Below are positions 7,467 through 14,094 of a DNA stretch of 15,006 bases, piece after piece. The DNA is from Ilumatobacteraceae bacterium (lineage in GTDB: Bacteria; Actinomycetota; Acidimicrobiia; Acidimicrobiales; Ilumatobacteraceae). The translations under genes were made by a program, and so were the position numbers. Each line of letters begins with the position of its first letter. Position 1 is the stretch's first letter. A model generated the notes under the pieces. That model was not told the DNA's origin, ran no database searches, and saw only the letters and a program-made list of their open reading frames with translations. The stretch spans positions 1-15,006 of the forward strand of contig JALRGJ010000003.1 in NCBI GenBank assembly GCA_023253435.1. Reading direction: 5' to 3'.

Positions 7467-8327
7467 ATGAGTCTGTCGGAGCACACCAGCGGGTCGAGGC
7501 TAAATAAGACCCTCGACATAGTGGGGCGCACTCTGATTGGCATTGGCCTCTTCCTCTTGTCGTTTGTGGCGTACCAGTTATGGGGTACCGGGTTAGCGGA
7601 AAGCAGATCCCAGAGTTCTCTTTCCACTCAGTTTCAATCGCAAAAGCCCGGTATTCCCTCTTATGGCGGAGTAGTTGGCCAGATTGAGATTCCGGCCATA
7701 GATGTCAAAAAATGGATCGTTGCCGGAGTGGACTACAAATCTTTAGAACGTGGCCCTGGGCTATTTCCTAAATCTCCCCTTCCTGGTCAGTATGGAAACG
7801 TTGCTCTAGCTGGGCATCGCACTACCTATGGTGCTCCTTTTGGACGAATCAATGAGTTGAACACGGGAGACATCATTAGGTTTGTCACCAAACAGGGAAC
7901 GTTTGTATACAACGTGAACGGCCCGCCAAAAATTATTGCGGCATCAGAAGTGAGTGTAGTTAAAACAACTGATACCACTCGTTCCATCGTGACTCTCGTG
8001 TCATGCCACCCCAAATGGACATCTGAAAAACGAATCATTGTTGTTGGCGAACTTCAGTCATCCATTACTCCACAACCAGCCACCACTTTTGTTGCTAAAG
8101 ATTCATCTTCAGAAGTTCTCTCAGAGGGATGGTTTCATGATCCGTCCGTGTGGCCAATGGTCATTGCGTTAGCTCTCTTGCTCGTTGCCATTGTTTTGGC
8201 GGGACTGTTTGCTATCCGGAAGGGTTTCTCACGCATGATTGTGTACCCAGTAGATCTGCTTGTTTTCCTGCCAGTTCTCTATTTTTTCTTTGAGCAACTC
8301 ACCCACCTGTTACCCACCAACCTCTAA
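7467..8327 (+). CDS. Sortase (class E-like) with C-terminal membrane helices
   Basis: Sortases are membrane transpeptidases that cut a C-terminal sorting signal and attach the protein to the cell wall or to another subunit. The 286-residue protein has an N-terminal membrane helix (about 18-38). The catalytic domain carries His117 in LAGHRTTYGAPF, Cys180 in TLVSCHP and Arg189 in SEKRI, which is the complete sortase triad. After the domain come two more hydrophobic stretches (about 229-250 and 259-277), so both ends are anchored. No protein with a sorting signal is encoded here. I chose ATG 7467; GTG 7422 and ATG 7431 lie in frame upstream but would add a non-conserved, poorly supported N-terminus. 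Class E is inferred from general similarity to actinobacterial housekeeping sortases. Confidence 0.9.
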   Translation: MSLSEHTSGSRLNKTLDIVGRTLIGIGLFLLSFVAYQLWGTGLAESRSQSSLSTQFQSQKPGIPSYGGVVGQIEIPAIDVKKWIVAGVDYKSLERGPGLFPKSPLPGQYGNVALAGHRTTYGAPFGRINELNTGDIIRFVTKQGTFVYNVNGPPKIIAASEVSVVKTTDTTRSIVTLVSCHPKWTSEKRIIVVGELQSSITPQPATTFVAKDSSSEVLSEGWFHDPSVWPMVIALALLLVAIVLAGLFAIRKGFSRMIVYPVDLLVFLPVLYFFFEQLTHLLPTNL

Positions 8328-8350
8328 GGACAGCCCGTATCTCTAGGACA
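8322..8350 (+). repeat. Short imperfect direct repeat upstream of the small membrane protein gene
   Basis: CTCTAAGGACA (8322-8332) and CTCTAGGACA (8341-8350) differ by one inserted base and start 19 bp apart. The second copy ends where a -35 would sit for the -10 at 8368. The pair could be an operator, for example for the TetR regulator encoded just downstream, or chance. Confidence 0.25.
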
Positions 8351-8373
8351 TTTGGCATCTGTGGGCATACGAT
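8345..8373 (+). promoter_or_regulatory. Candidate promoter for the small membrane protein / TetR pair
   Basis: AGGACA (8345-8350, resembling TTGACA at four of six positions) is followed by a 17-bp spacer and TACGAT (8368-8373). Six nucleotides later comes ATG 8380, so the transcript would be leaderless; no usable Shine-Dalgarno precedes the ATG. This is the best-formed promoter in the window. Confidence 0.45.
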
Positions 8374-8379
8374 CAAGGC

Positions 8380-8649
8380 ATGACTCCAACTCCCCCATCG
8401 CACGACCCTGTTCGCGCGCGACGCGAGCGGATTGCACATTTCAATCTTTTGGCTAACCGAGTTGGTTACCTTTTCTACGCCGTTGCCATTGCCTGTTTTG
8501 TCATGGCTTTTGTCCTCGGATTTAAAGGTCCACTCGTCACCACAGTGGTGGTGTGCATTGTTATCGGATCCATTCTTCTTGCTCCGTCCATCGTTATTGG
8601 ATACGCCGTCAAGGCGGCTGAGCGCGAAGACCGTGAGAACGGAAGATAA
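8380..8649 (+). CDS. Small two-helix membrane protein of unknown function
   Basis: This 89-residue protein is not recognised as a named family. It has a basic cytoplasmic N-terminus (RARRERIAHFNLLANR, residues 11-26), two membrane helices (about 28-48 and 51-75) joined by a very tight turn at FKGP, and a charged C-terminal tail (AAEREDRENGR). This predicts a helical hairpin with both ends in the cytoplasm. It is followed after 5 bp by the TetR-family gene and very likely shares its transcript, so it may be a target or partner of that regulator. Codon use looks like its neighbours and the frame is clean, so I regard it as a real gene. Confidence 0.8.
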   Translation: MTPTPPSHDPVRARRERIAHFNLLANRVGYLFYAVAIACFVMAFVLGFKGPLVTTVVVCIVIGSILLAPSIVIGYAVKAAEREDRENGR

Positions 8650-8654
8650 GACAC

Positions 8655-9230
8655 ATGTCTGAACCAGTTGATCGTCGTCGACAAATTCTTGACGTTGCGC
8701 TTGTTGCATTCTCGAATCGTGGTTACCACAACACCTCTATGTCAGAGATTGCAGATGCACTCTCTATGACGAAGCCCGTGGTCTACCAATACTTTGATTC
8801 AAAGCGAGCTCTCTATCTTGAACTTCTACAAGATGTTTCAACATCTCTCACTCAATCGGTCACAACTGCTATCGCTCACGCAGACACGCCTCGGGCACAG
8901 GTAGAAAGCGGTATGAGGGCATATTTCACATGGGTGAATTCCAACCGTCAGGCATTCTCTTTATTGTTCGAAAGTTCTGAGCGCGTGGACGAAGAATTTG
9001 CAGACATCGTGGATGAATTTGAGGAAAATGCAGCTCGCGCAATTGCACCATTTATTACAGCCGATATTTCCCCAGAAGACCAACACACTTTTGCAGTGGG
9101 AATAGTGGGAATGGCAGAAACGGTGAGCCGACAAATCTTGCGCAGTGGACGACAGTTCGACCCTGAGACATTTGCCCAAACGCTCGCAGAATTCACTTGG
9201 GGCGGACTTCGCTCGGCGGGTCGGCAGTAG
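8655..9230 (+). CDS. TetR-family transcriptional regulator
   Basis: The 191-residue protein has a typical TetR N-terminal DNA-binding domain: RRRQILDVALVAFSNRGYHNTSMSEIADAL followed by recognition-helix residues TKPVVYQYFDSKRALYLELL (about residues 8-60). The rest is an all-helical ligand-binding domain whose inducer cannot be guessed from sequence. ATG 8655 has GGAAG about 9 nt upstream. It is preceded by the small membrane protein gene with a 5-bp gap, the usual arrangement of a repressor with a gene it may control. Its TAG stop forms the first three bases of the putative -10 (TAGAAT) of the downstream DtxR/MntR-type gene. Confidence 0.92.
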   Translation: MSEPVDRRRQILDVALVAFSNRGYHNTSMSEIADALSMTKPVVYQYFDSKRALYLELLQDVSTSLTQSVTTAIAHADTPRAQVESGMRAYFTWVNSNRQAFSLLFESSERVDEEFADIVDEFEENAARAIAPFITADISPEDQHTFAVGIVGMAETVSRQILRSGRQFDPETFAQTLAEFTWGGLRSAGRQ

Positions 9231-9233
9231 AAT
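9228..9233 (+). promoter_or_regulatory. Candidate -10 element of the DtxR/MntR-type gene, overlapping the TetR stop codon
   Basis: TAGAAT (TANNNT) is followed by 6 nt and ATG 9240, again matching leaderless transcription; no Shine-Dalgarno is present. Its first three bases are the TAG stop of the TetR-family gene. The -35 region is weak, with no clear TTGACA-like hexamer at 16-18 bp. Confidence 0.4.
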
Positions 9234-9239
9234 AGTTAC

Positions 9240-9902
9240 ATGCCGAATCCGGGAGAACATCACCCCGCGTTTGAAGAATATTGCGAATGCATCTTCGAAT
9301 TGCGCGAAGACAACCTTGAGGTCATTCAGGCACGAATTGCTGAACGCCTACGTGTATCTAGGCCATCAGTTTCTGAAATGATCAAACGCATGTCCGATGA
9401 AGGACTCATTGCGTTAGATGCAAATCGAATTTCACTCACTACTTCTGGTGAGCAATTGGCACAGCGTGTGGTGCGCAAACACCGAGTTGCTGAACGTTTC
9501 ATCACCGACATCTTGGGGTTGTCTTGGGCTCTAGCTCACAGAGAAGCTGGTCGTTGGGAACACGTCATGTCTGACGAAATCGAAGAAGCCATGAACAAAT
9601 TGCTGGGCAACCCCACAACGTGCCCACACGGAAACCCCATCCCCGGATCTTCCTATTCCCCACCATCTTCCATTCCTCTTTCCGAAGTTGGCCCAGGTAG
9701 TCAATTCACTGTCTCCCGAATTCCGGAAGAACTGGAGTTCACTGAGGGCATGTTGGAATTTCTTGAAGACAACAATTTGGTGCCAGGAACCCGTGGCAAG
9801 TTGAACGAAAAAAATGGAGCCGGTGAACTCACCATTGAGGTAGAAGGCAAAAACATCGTGGTTGATCCATTTGCGTCATTGCGCATTTTGGTCACCGTCT
9901 GA
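9240..9902 (+). CDS. DtxR/MntR-family metal-dependent transcriptional regulator
   Basis: This 220-residue protein has the three-domain layout of DtxR/IdeR. A winged-helix DNA-binding domain (about 10-72, with VSRPSVSEMIKRMSDEGL) is followed by a dimerisation and metal-binding domain (about 73-137, including RKHRVAERF, REAGRWEHVMSDE and CPHGNPIPG). A C-terminal SH3-like FeoA-type domain occupies about 150-220. Such regulators sense Fe(II) or Mn(II) and repress metal uptake. Compared with DtxR, the ligand Met10 is Glu13 and Arg13 is Glu16, as at the acidic positions of MntR. DtxR Cys102 is Gly104, while Glu107, His108 and His81 are retained. This points to manganese rather than iron, but that is inference. 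It probably has its own leaderless promoter, and a lipoprotein gene follows 11 bp downstream. Confidence 0.93.
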   Translation: MPNPGEHHPAFEEYCECIFELREDNLEVIQARIAERLRVSRPSVSEMIKRMSDEGLIALDANRISLTTSGEQLAQRVVRKHRVAERFITDILGLSWALAHREAGRWEHVMSDEIEEAMNKLLGNPTTCPHGNPIPGSSYSPPSSIPLSEVGPGSQFTVSRIPEELEFTEGMLEFLEDNNLVPGTRGKLNEKNGAGELTIEVEGKNIVVDPFASLRILVTV

Positions 9903-9913
9903 AAGATCCTCTC

Positions 9914-10348
9914 ATGAACTCCCCCTTTCGTCTTGGAATAATTGCAACGTGTGTTATTTCGTTGACGTCATGTTCCACCAAAATCATTGATGATCTTTCC
10001 ACCACATCTACTTCGCCCGGTAGCACTACAACAACAACTATTGCTATACCCCGTGGTGATATTCCTACGTTGCTTGGTGATCTAGCAACCAGTGCACAAG
10101 GACTCGGTCAAGCAATTGTCGATGGCGAAAAAGATATCTATACGCGTAAGCGCGCTGAGGCTGATGCAATTTGGAAAGCACTTGAGCCACAGATTAGGGA
10201 ATCAGGTCTAGACCTAGTTGACGATGTTCAAAGAATCGTTAACTTCTTCCACACCGCTACCGATAGAAAACGCCCTGCGGACGCAGACAAAGCGGAGCGG
10301 TTCCTTCAGCTCATCAGAGAGTCTGTAGATACATTGCTCGCAAAGTAA
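9914..10348 (+). CDS. Small lipoprotein of unknown function
   Basis: The 144-residue protein begins with a short signal peptide ending in the lipobox LTSC (residues 17-20), so Cys20 is the expected lipidated residue and the protein sits on the outer face of the membrane. A Ser/Thr-rich linker (about 29-46, including TTTTT) follows, and then a helical domain (about 50-144) with alternating charged and hydrophobic residues. No enzyme motif or metal-binding cluster is visible. The gene starts 11 bp after the metalloregulator gene, so co-transcription is likely. A link to metal homeostasis is only guilt by association. Its TAA directly abuts the helD stop codon on the other strand. Confidence 0.82.
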   Translation: MNSPFRLGIIATCVISLTSCSTKIIDDLSTTSTSPGSTTTTTIAIPRGDIPTLLGDLATSAQGLGQAIVDGEKDIYTRKRAEADAIWKALEPQIRESGLDLVDDVQRIVNFFHTATDRKRPADADKAERFLQLIRESVDTLLAK

Positions 10349-12487
10349 TTAGCGCATCGCCACTGGTAGTGGTTGCTGATGCACCACCGTTAGTGATTGC
10401 GTGGAACGAGTGAGTGCCACATACAAAAGTCTGAGCCCCTGAGGATCATCGGCCACAATTGCCTCTGGCTCAACAACAATGACGTCGTCAAGTTCCAGAC
10501 CTTTTGCCAAAGATGCGGGAACAATCGAGAGGTCTTGATCTAAGCCGGCAGCTTGAGCCCGTCCGTGCTCAATGTGAGCGTTGTGAAGTGCCTCAGATAT
10601 TTCATCCACCATATGATCAGGACAAATGACGGCTGCTCGCCCTGCGTTTGGTCGGGCAATCACACGTTGTGCTTGCACGACAACTTCTTGCGCGAGTGAC
10701 TGCGACGGCGTTGCCTGAACAATTACTGGCAATTCATCGCCATCGCGCACACTTCTTGGGGCGCGTAATCCGGGAGTTGCTGCGTGCATGACTTTGTCTG
10801 CCAACTCCATGATTTGTGAGGGAATTCGATATCCAACAGACAAACCAACAATGCGCGGTTGCTTTTTAGAGGGCAAATACTCAAGAACATTGTCCCAATC
10901 GTTGGGGGCCAATGGACCAGTTGCTTGAGCAATATCGCCAACAATTGTCATTGATCCACTGAGTGAACGACGCGTCACCATGCGCAGTTGCATGGGGGTG
11001 AGATCTTGCACTTCGTCAATCACAATGTGACCATAAGTGCGGATTTCATCTGCCTCATCGATTTTGCCGCTCCGTCTCGGAATTGGTCCGAGCAAATGAC
11101 GAGCTTCGTCTAGTAACGCCACGTCTGCATTTGTCCAGCGCACGTCTTTCACAGTTTCAGATCTGGATCTGTGCAAAGTGAGATAATCGGCCTCTGGGAT
11201 GATGCCGTTGGCAGCAAGTTTGATCAGAGCCTTGGAGCCAAAGAGATCGTGAAGCAATTGAGCCGGTGTGAGAACTGGCCACATGCGCTCAAACACTTCG
11301 CGCATCTCAGGAGTATCGCGTAAAAACTCTTTAACGTGATCTGGGTCTGCCTCGCCGCGGACAGTTGCAGCCATAGAGTTCCACACTTCGTTCTCCACAA
11401 ATTTTCTGGCCTGATTGTGCCTGTGGAATCGACGTCGAGCTTGTCGAACGATGAATTGAGTCTCTTCTGCACGCAACCTGATGTATCCCGTGCCGTATGG
11501 CAACACAACATCGTCACGCAGTGGACGTTCTCTGTCTCGAATTGCTTTATCGATGACACGAGACATTTTTATGCCACCCTTCACGCGAGCAACTTCATTG
11601 GATTCTTTTCCACCAAATTGCACATCGGGAACTAAGTCCGCAAGAACTACTTGCTCTACCCCAGCTTCACCAAGAGAAGGAAGCACTCGCTCGATGTATC
11701 GGAGAAACACCCTGTTTGGTCCGATAACAAGAACACCTTGATCCTCTAGAGGAAAACGATGCGTGTACAAAAGATACGCAGCACGATGCAGAGCCACCAC
11801 TGTTTTGCCAGTTCCTGGGCCACCTTGCACCACCAACACTCCTGCTTGTGGTGAGCGAATGATCTCGTCTTGTTCACTCTGAATAGTTGCGACAATGTCG
11901 CCTAGTTGACCAGTACGACTACGACCCAACGCTGTGAGCAATGTGCTGTATCCACGCAAGTTATTACGAGGATCTGCACTTTCTGCCAAGCCTTCGTCGT
12001 GACCAACGCCAAGATGACCTTCACCAAACAGTTCATCCTCAAGTGCCAATAGTTGTGGACCTTCCACAACAAAGTGTCGACGCCTGAGTAACCCCATGGG
12101 TTCTCTCCCCGTTGCACGATAAAAAGGCTCGGCAACTGGTGCTCGCCAATCAACTACAACGGGTTCACGATCTTTATCTGCAACCGCCAAACGACCAATA
12201 TGGAAAGTTTCTACTTCTGATGAAACAACACCATCTGAATCTGGCTGAGGTTCACGATCAATACGACCAAAAACAAGGGCAGCATTTCCAAGATCTAATT
12301 GCTCTAAACGGTGCACCAAATTTTCGTCAAATACATTGCGCTCGAGACGTGCTTGAAAAGTTCCCCCTGGCCCAGACGAAGTGAGTTCACGGATTTTCAT
12401 GGCACCGGTGCGGCTGTCTTCAAGGCACTGATACGCATGCAAGATGTACTCCTGCTCCTGCGCTAGTTCTGGGTGCTGCTGAGTCAT
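10349..12487 (-). CDS. helD: HelD/HelR-type RNA polymerase recycling motor ATPase
   Basis: HelD-type proteins use ATP hydrolysis by a superfamily 1 helicase core to pull stalled RNA polymerase off nucleic acid; some actinobacterial forms (HelR) also protect against rifampicin. The 712-residue protein has a helical N-terminal arm (1-65) and the HelD-typical segment VVDWRAPVAEPFYRATGR (about 111-128). Walker A GGPGTGKT is at 222-229 and DEVQDL at about 491-496, followed by motif III TIVGDIAQATGP. Motif IV-like GYRIPSQIM and motif VI LLYVALTRS (about 687-695) come later. UvrD-type DNA helicases share the core but lack the DWRAPVAEPFY segment. ATG 12487 has AGGG 5 nt upstream. It lies head-to-head with the secreted-protein gene across 165 bp. 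Confidence 0.9.
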   Translation of the reverse strand: MTQQHPELAQEQEYILHAYQCLEDSRTGAMKIRELTSSGPGGTFQARLERNVFDENLVHRLEQLDLGNAALVFGRIDREPQPDSDGVVSSEVETFHIGRLAVADKDREPVVVDWRAPVAEPFYRATGREPMGLLRRRHFVVEGPQLLALEDELFGEGHLGVGHDEGLAESADPRNNLRGYSTLLTALGRSRTGQLGDIVATIQSEQDEIIRSPQAGVLVVQGGPGTGKTVVALHRAAYLLYTHRFPLEDQGVLVIGPNRVFLRYIERVLPSLGEAGVEQVVLADLVPDVQFGGKESNEVARVKGGIKMSRVIDKAIRDRERPLRDDVVLPYGTGYIRLRAEETQFIVRQARRRFHRHNQARKFVENEVWNSMAATVRGEADPDHVKEFLRDTPEMREVFERMWPVLTPAQLLHDLFGSKALIKLAANGIIPEADYLTLHRSRSETVKDVRWTNADVALLDEARHLLGPIPRRSGKIDEADEIRTYGHIVIDEVQDLTPMQLRMVTRRSLSGSMTIVGDIAQATGPLAPNDWDNVLEYLPSKKQPRIVGLSVGYRIPSQIMELADKVMHAATPGLRAPRSVRDGDELPVIVQATPSQSLAQEVVVQAQRVIARPNAGRAAVICPDHMVDEISEALHNAHIEHGRAQAAGLDQDLSIVPASLAKGLELDDVIVVEPEAIVADDPQGLRLLYVALTRSTQSLTVVHQQPLPVAMR

Positions 12488-12535
12488 AGGTGCCCTATCT
12501 GATGAAAGATGTGGCCCAAAAAAGGGGGTTAATGA

Positions 12536-12563
12536 AGGCTATCGGCGCACACATCATCTGCAA
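12536..12563 (-). promoter_or_regulatory. Candidate helD promoter
   Basis: On the minus strand TTGCAG (12563-12558) is followed by a 16-bp spacer and TAGCCT (12541-12536). Transcription would start near 12529, leaving a leader of about 40 nt with AGGG before the ATG. The -35 overlaps one arm of the 21-bp palindrome. Both hexamers are imperfect, so this is tentative. Confidence 0.3.
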
Positions 12564-12579
12564 TCGGGTCCCGACTGCA
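12559..12579. promoter_or_regulatory. 21-bp near-perfect palindrome, probable operator
   Basis: The left arm is TGCAaTCGGG (12559-12568), the centre is T12569 and the right arm is CCCGAcTGCA (12570-12579). Nine of ten symmetric base pairs match; the only mismatch is 12563/12575. The odd-length centre and lack of a usable loop argue against an RNA hairpin, and no T-run follows on either strand, so it is unlikely to be a terminator. It lies in the divergent region between helD and the secreted-protein gene, where a dimeric repressor or activator would be expected to bind. Confidence 0.55.
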
Positions 12580-12652
12580 AAAAGATCGACGGTTTCGTCA
12601 CAATCTCGACCCGCACATTGACTGAAATCGCGACTGAGTATTGGAGATATTC

Positions 12653-13474
12653 ATGCCACGGCCACATCTATTCATCAGGCTCTTGCTCAGCATTGCCTCC
12701 ATCACCTCCTTTACCGCCTTGATCCATCGCCCTCCCGTTGCACTGGCTGATGCCAGTGGCAGTGGATCGGTCACAGACGACAACATTGAGGCCCAGGTGA
12801 GTTACACCACTCCTTCTCAGGACGGTGCCACAAAATGCTCATGGCAGCGCGTCAAGGGCATTGATCCAGTGACATCTGGTCAAGCAATCTCCGAGCGTGG
12901 ATCTGGGCCGGTATTGGAGACTTTGTATTTTCGCGAGTGCAACAACATCATTGTGAAATACATGTGGGTAAAAAACTCAGTGCCTGCAAAAACTGCAGAA
13001 GTTGCACAGTCAAAAGTGTCCAAACTGATCCCCACTCTGTTGGCTCGCACTGCACCCGATAACGACAAACTCGTTGTCAATGTTGGTACATGGTTTTGGG
13101 TACCAAAGTCATTATGGAAGCCGGTCAGTGTGACTGCTCACATTCCAACAACTGTTGGTCCCATCTCTGTAACCACAACTGCTACTCCCAAGAAAGTGAT
13201 ATTTCATCCGGGTGACGGAAATAAAGACGTAGTGTGCACAGGACCGGGTACTCCATGGCGCAGTTCATTTGGAGATCATGCAACAAGTGACTGCAGCTAC
13301 ACCTATTCCTCTGCATCTCACATTTCCGACTCACGCCTCTACACAACCAAGATGAGTGTGGAATGGGCCATTACCTACACCTCAAATTTGGGTATCCGGG
13401 GCCACATCATGGACAAGAGAATCGGCGTAAATTCGCGAGTTCGGGTGTTTGAGAAGCAAGCATTGTCTCGCTGA
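12653..13474 (+). CDS. Secreted PKD-like protein of unknown function
   Basis: The 273-residue protein has a Sec signal peptide: basic MPRPHLFIR, a hydrophobic core, and probable cleavage near residues 30-34 (VALADA). The mature part falls into a variable region (about 35-135) with Cys62 and Cys96, and a better conserved region (140-273). The latter contains GTWFWVPKSLWKPVSVTAHI, then VTTTATPKKVIFHPGDG, CTGPGT, CSYTYSS and VEWAITY. This resembles the PKD-like C-terminal half of secreted actinobacterial proteins often mislabelled ATP/GTP-binding protein. Cys195 and Cys214 probably form a disulfide. No ATP-binding motif is present. I chose ATG 12653 because GGAG lies 6 nt before it; TTG 12641 upstream is less likely. 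Confidence 0.82.
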   Translation: MPRPHLFIRLLLSIASITSFTALIHRPPVALADASGSGSVTDDNIEAQVSYTTPSQDGATKCSWQRVKGIDPVTSGQAISERGSGPVLETLYFRECNNIIVKYMWVKNSVPAKTAEVAQSKVSKLIPTLLARTAPDNDKLVVNVGTWFWVPKSLWKPVSVTAHIPTTVGPISVTTTATPKKVIFHPGDGNKDVVCTGPGTPWRSSFGDHATSDCSYTYSSASHISDSRLYTTKMSVEWAITYTSNLGIRGHIMDKRIGVNSRVRVFEKQALSR

Positions 13475-13494
13475 GGCTTCTACCAATTAGCCTC
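13473..13494 (+). terminator. Stem-loop without T-run after the secreted-protein gene
   Basis: GAGGCT (13473-13478) and AGCCTC (13489-13494) form a perfect 6-bp stem around a 10-nt loop, starting inside the TGA stop codon. No T-run follows, so it is not a standard intrinsic terminator. An 8-bp palindrome GGGTACCC lies just after it at 13498-13505. It may attenuate or stabilise mRNA between this gene and the next. Confidence 0.3.
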
Positions 13495-13519
13495 GCAGGG
13501 TACCCAAGTGAGGCAAATC

Positions 13520-14083
13520 ATGACTGATGAAAAAGAACGCTTTCTTCTCGACCGTCGCTACTCAAACATGTTCGAGAATCTCGAGGACTCTGCGTTAGCA
13601 GATCTGGCAACGGCACTAGAGGGCGACCTACGCGATGGATTTGCACGCATCATTGGTTTGCCAGAAGGAGCATTTGAAGACACTGCTCAACTGGGTGGAC
13701 TAGTACGAGACGGAATCTCTAAAAGACGTATGGCCCATGATGCTGGCATCATCCTTGCTGAACCATGCACCCAGTGGAGCATTGAGGAACTCGGTGCAGC
13801 TTCTGAAGACCCAACATTGGAAGAGTTGAACGAACTTCTCCCAAGGGCAATTGAAAAATTCGGCCTCACTGCTGTACAACTCATGGTGATTCAGTACTCA
13901 CGGTCACTCAAGGGATTCCGTCAATTAGTTGCATCAGATGAGCGTTTTGCTGCGCCACAATCCGATGCCGCCTCTACGGTCTTAGTCAAAGATGAAGCGG
14001 AACAAGCTGCAAAACGAGAAGCTCGCAAGGCGCGTAAGGCTGCAGAGCAAGCAAAAAAGGCAAAGCAGCAGAATCGCCGCTAG
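13520..14083 (+). CDS. Conserved-looking protein of unknown function with a Lys/Ala-rich tail
   Basis: This 187-residue soluble protein is not recognised. It has no signal peptide or membrane helix. Residues 1-145 are predicted mostly helical, with acidic segments (ENLEDSALADLATALEGDL; SEDPTLEELNELLPRAIEKF) and a short hydrophobic helix (AVQLMVIQYS). After a short linker comes a highly charged tail, 157-187 (KDEAEQAAKREARKARKAAE and onward), likely a coiled coil or nucleic-acid-binding extension. I chose ATG 13520 because GAGG sits 6 nt before it; GTG 13508 is the alternative. It follows the secreted-protein gene on the same strand after 45 bp and converges on the phosphofructokinase gene. 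Confidence 0.75.
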   Translation: MTDEKERFLLDRRYSNMFENLEDSALADLATALEGDLRDGFARIIGLPEGAFEDTAQLGGLVRDGISKRRMAHDAGIILAEPCTQWSIEELGAASEDPTLEELNELLPRAIEKFGLTAVQLMVIQYSRSLKGFRQLVASDERFAAPQSDAASTVLVKDEAEQAAKREARKARKAAEQAKKAKQQNRR

Positions 14084-14094
14084 AGGTAACTAGC
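14079..14094. repeat. Inverted repeat spanning the converging stops of the unknown gene and pfkA
   Basis: GCTAG and CTAGC flank 6 nt. Three pairs come from the two opposed TAG stops and two extend the match. No T-run follows on either strand, so terminator function is doubtful. Confidence 0.2.

Noticed and set aside
7337..7627. 96-codon minus-strand frame across the ccmA/sortase gap
   Set aside because: It overlaps the confidently coding starts of both genes and has no family features.
12514..12529. CCC-A6-GGG stretch upstream of helD as a terminator or operator
   Set aside because: Only three G:C pairs could form around the A-run, with no further symmetry.
12559..12584. Palindrome as an intrinsic terminator
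   Set aside because: The centre leaves no proper loop, and the adjacent A-run is on the wrong side for termination in either direction.
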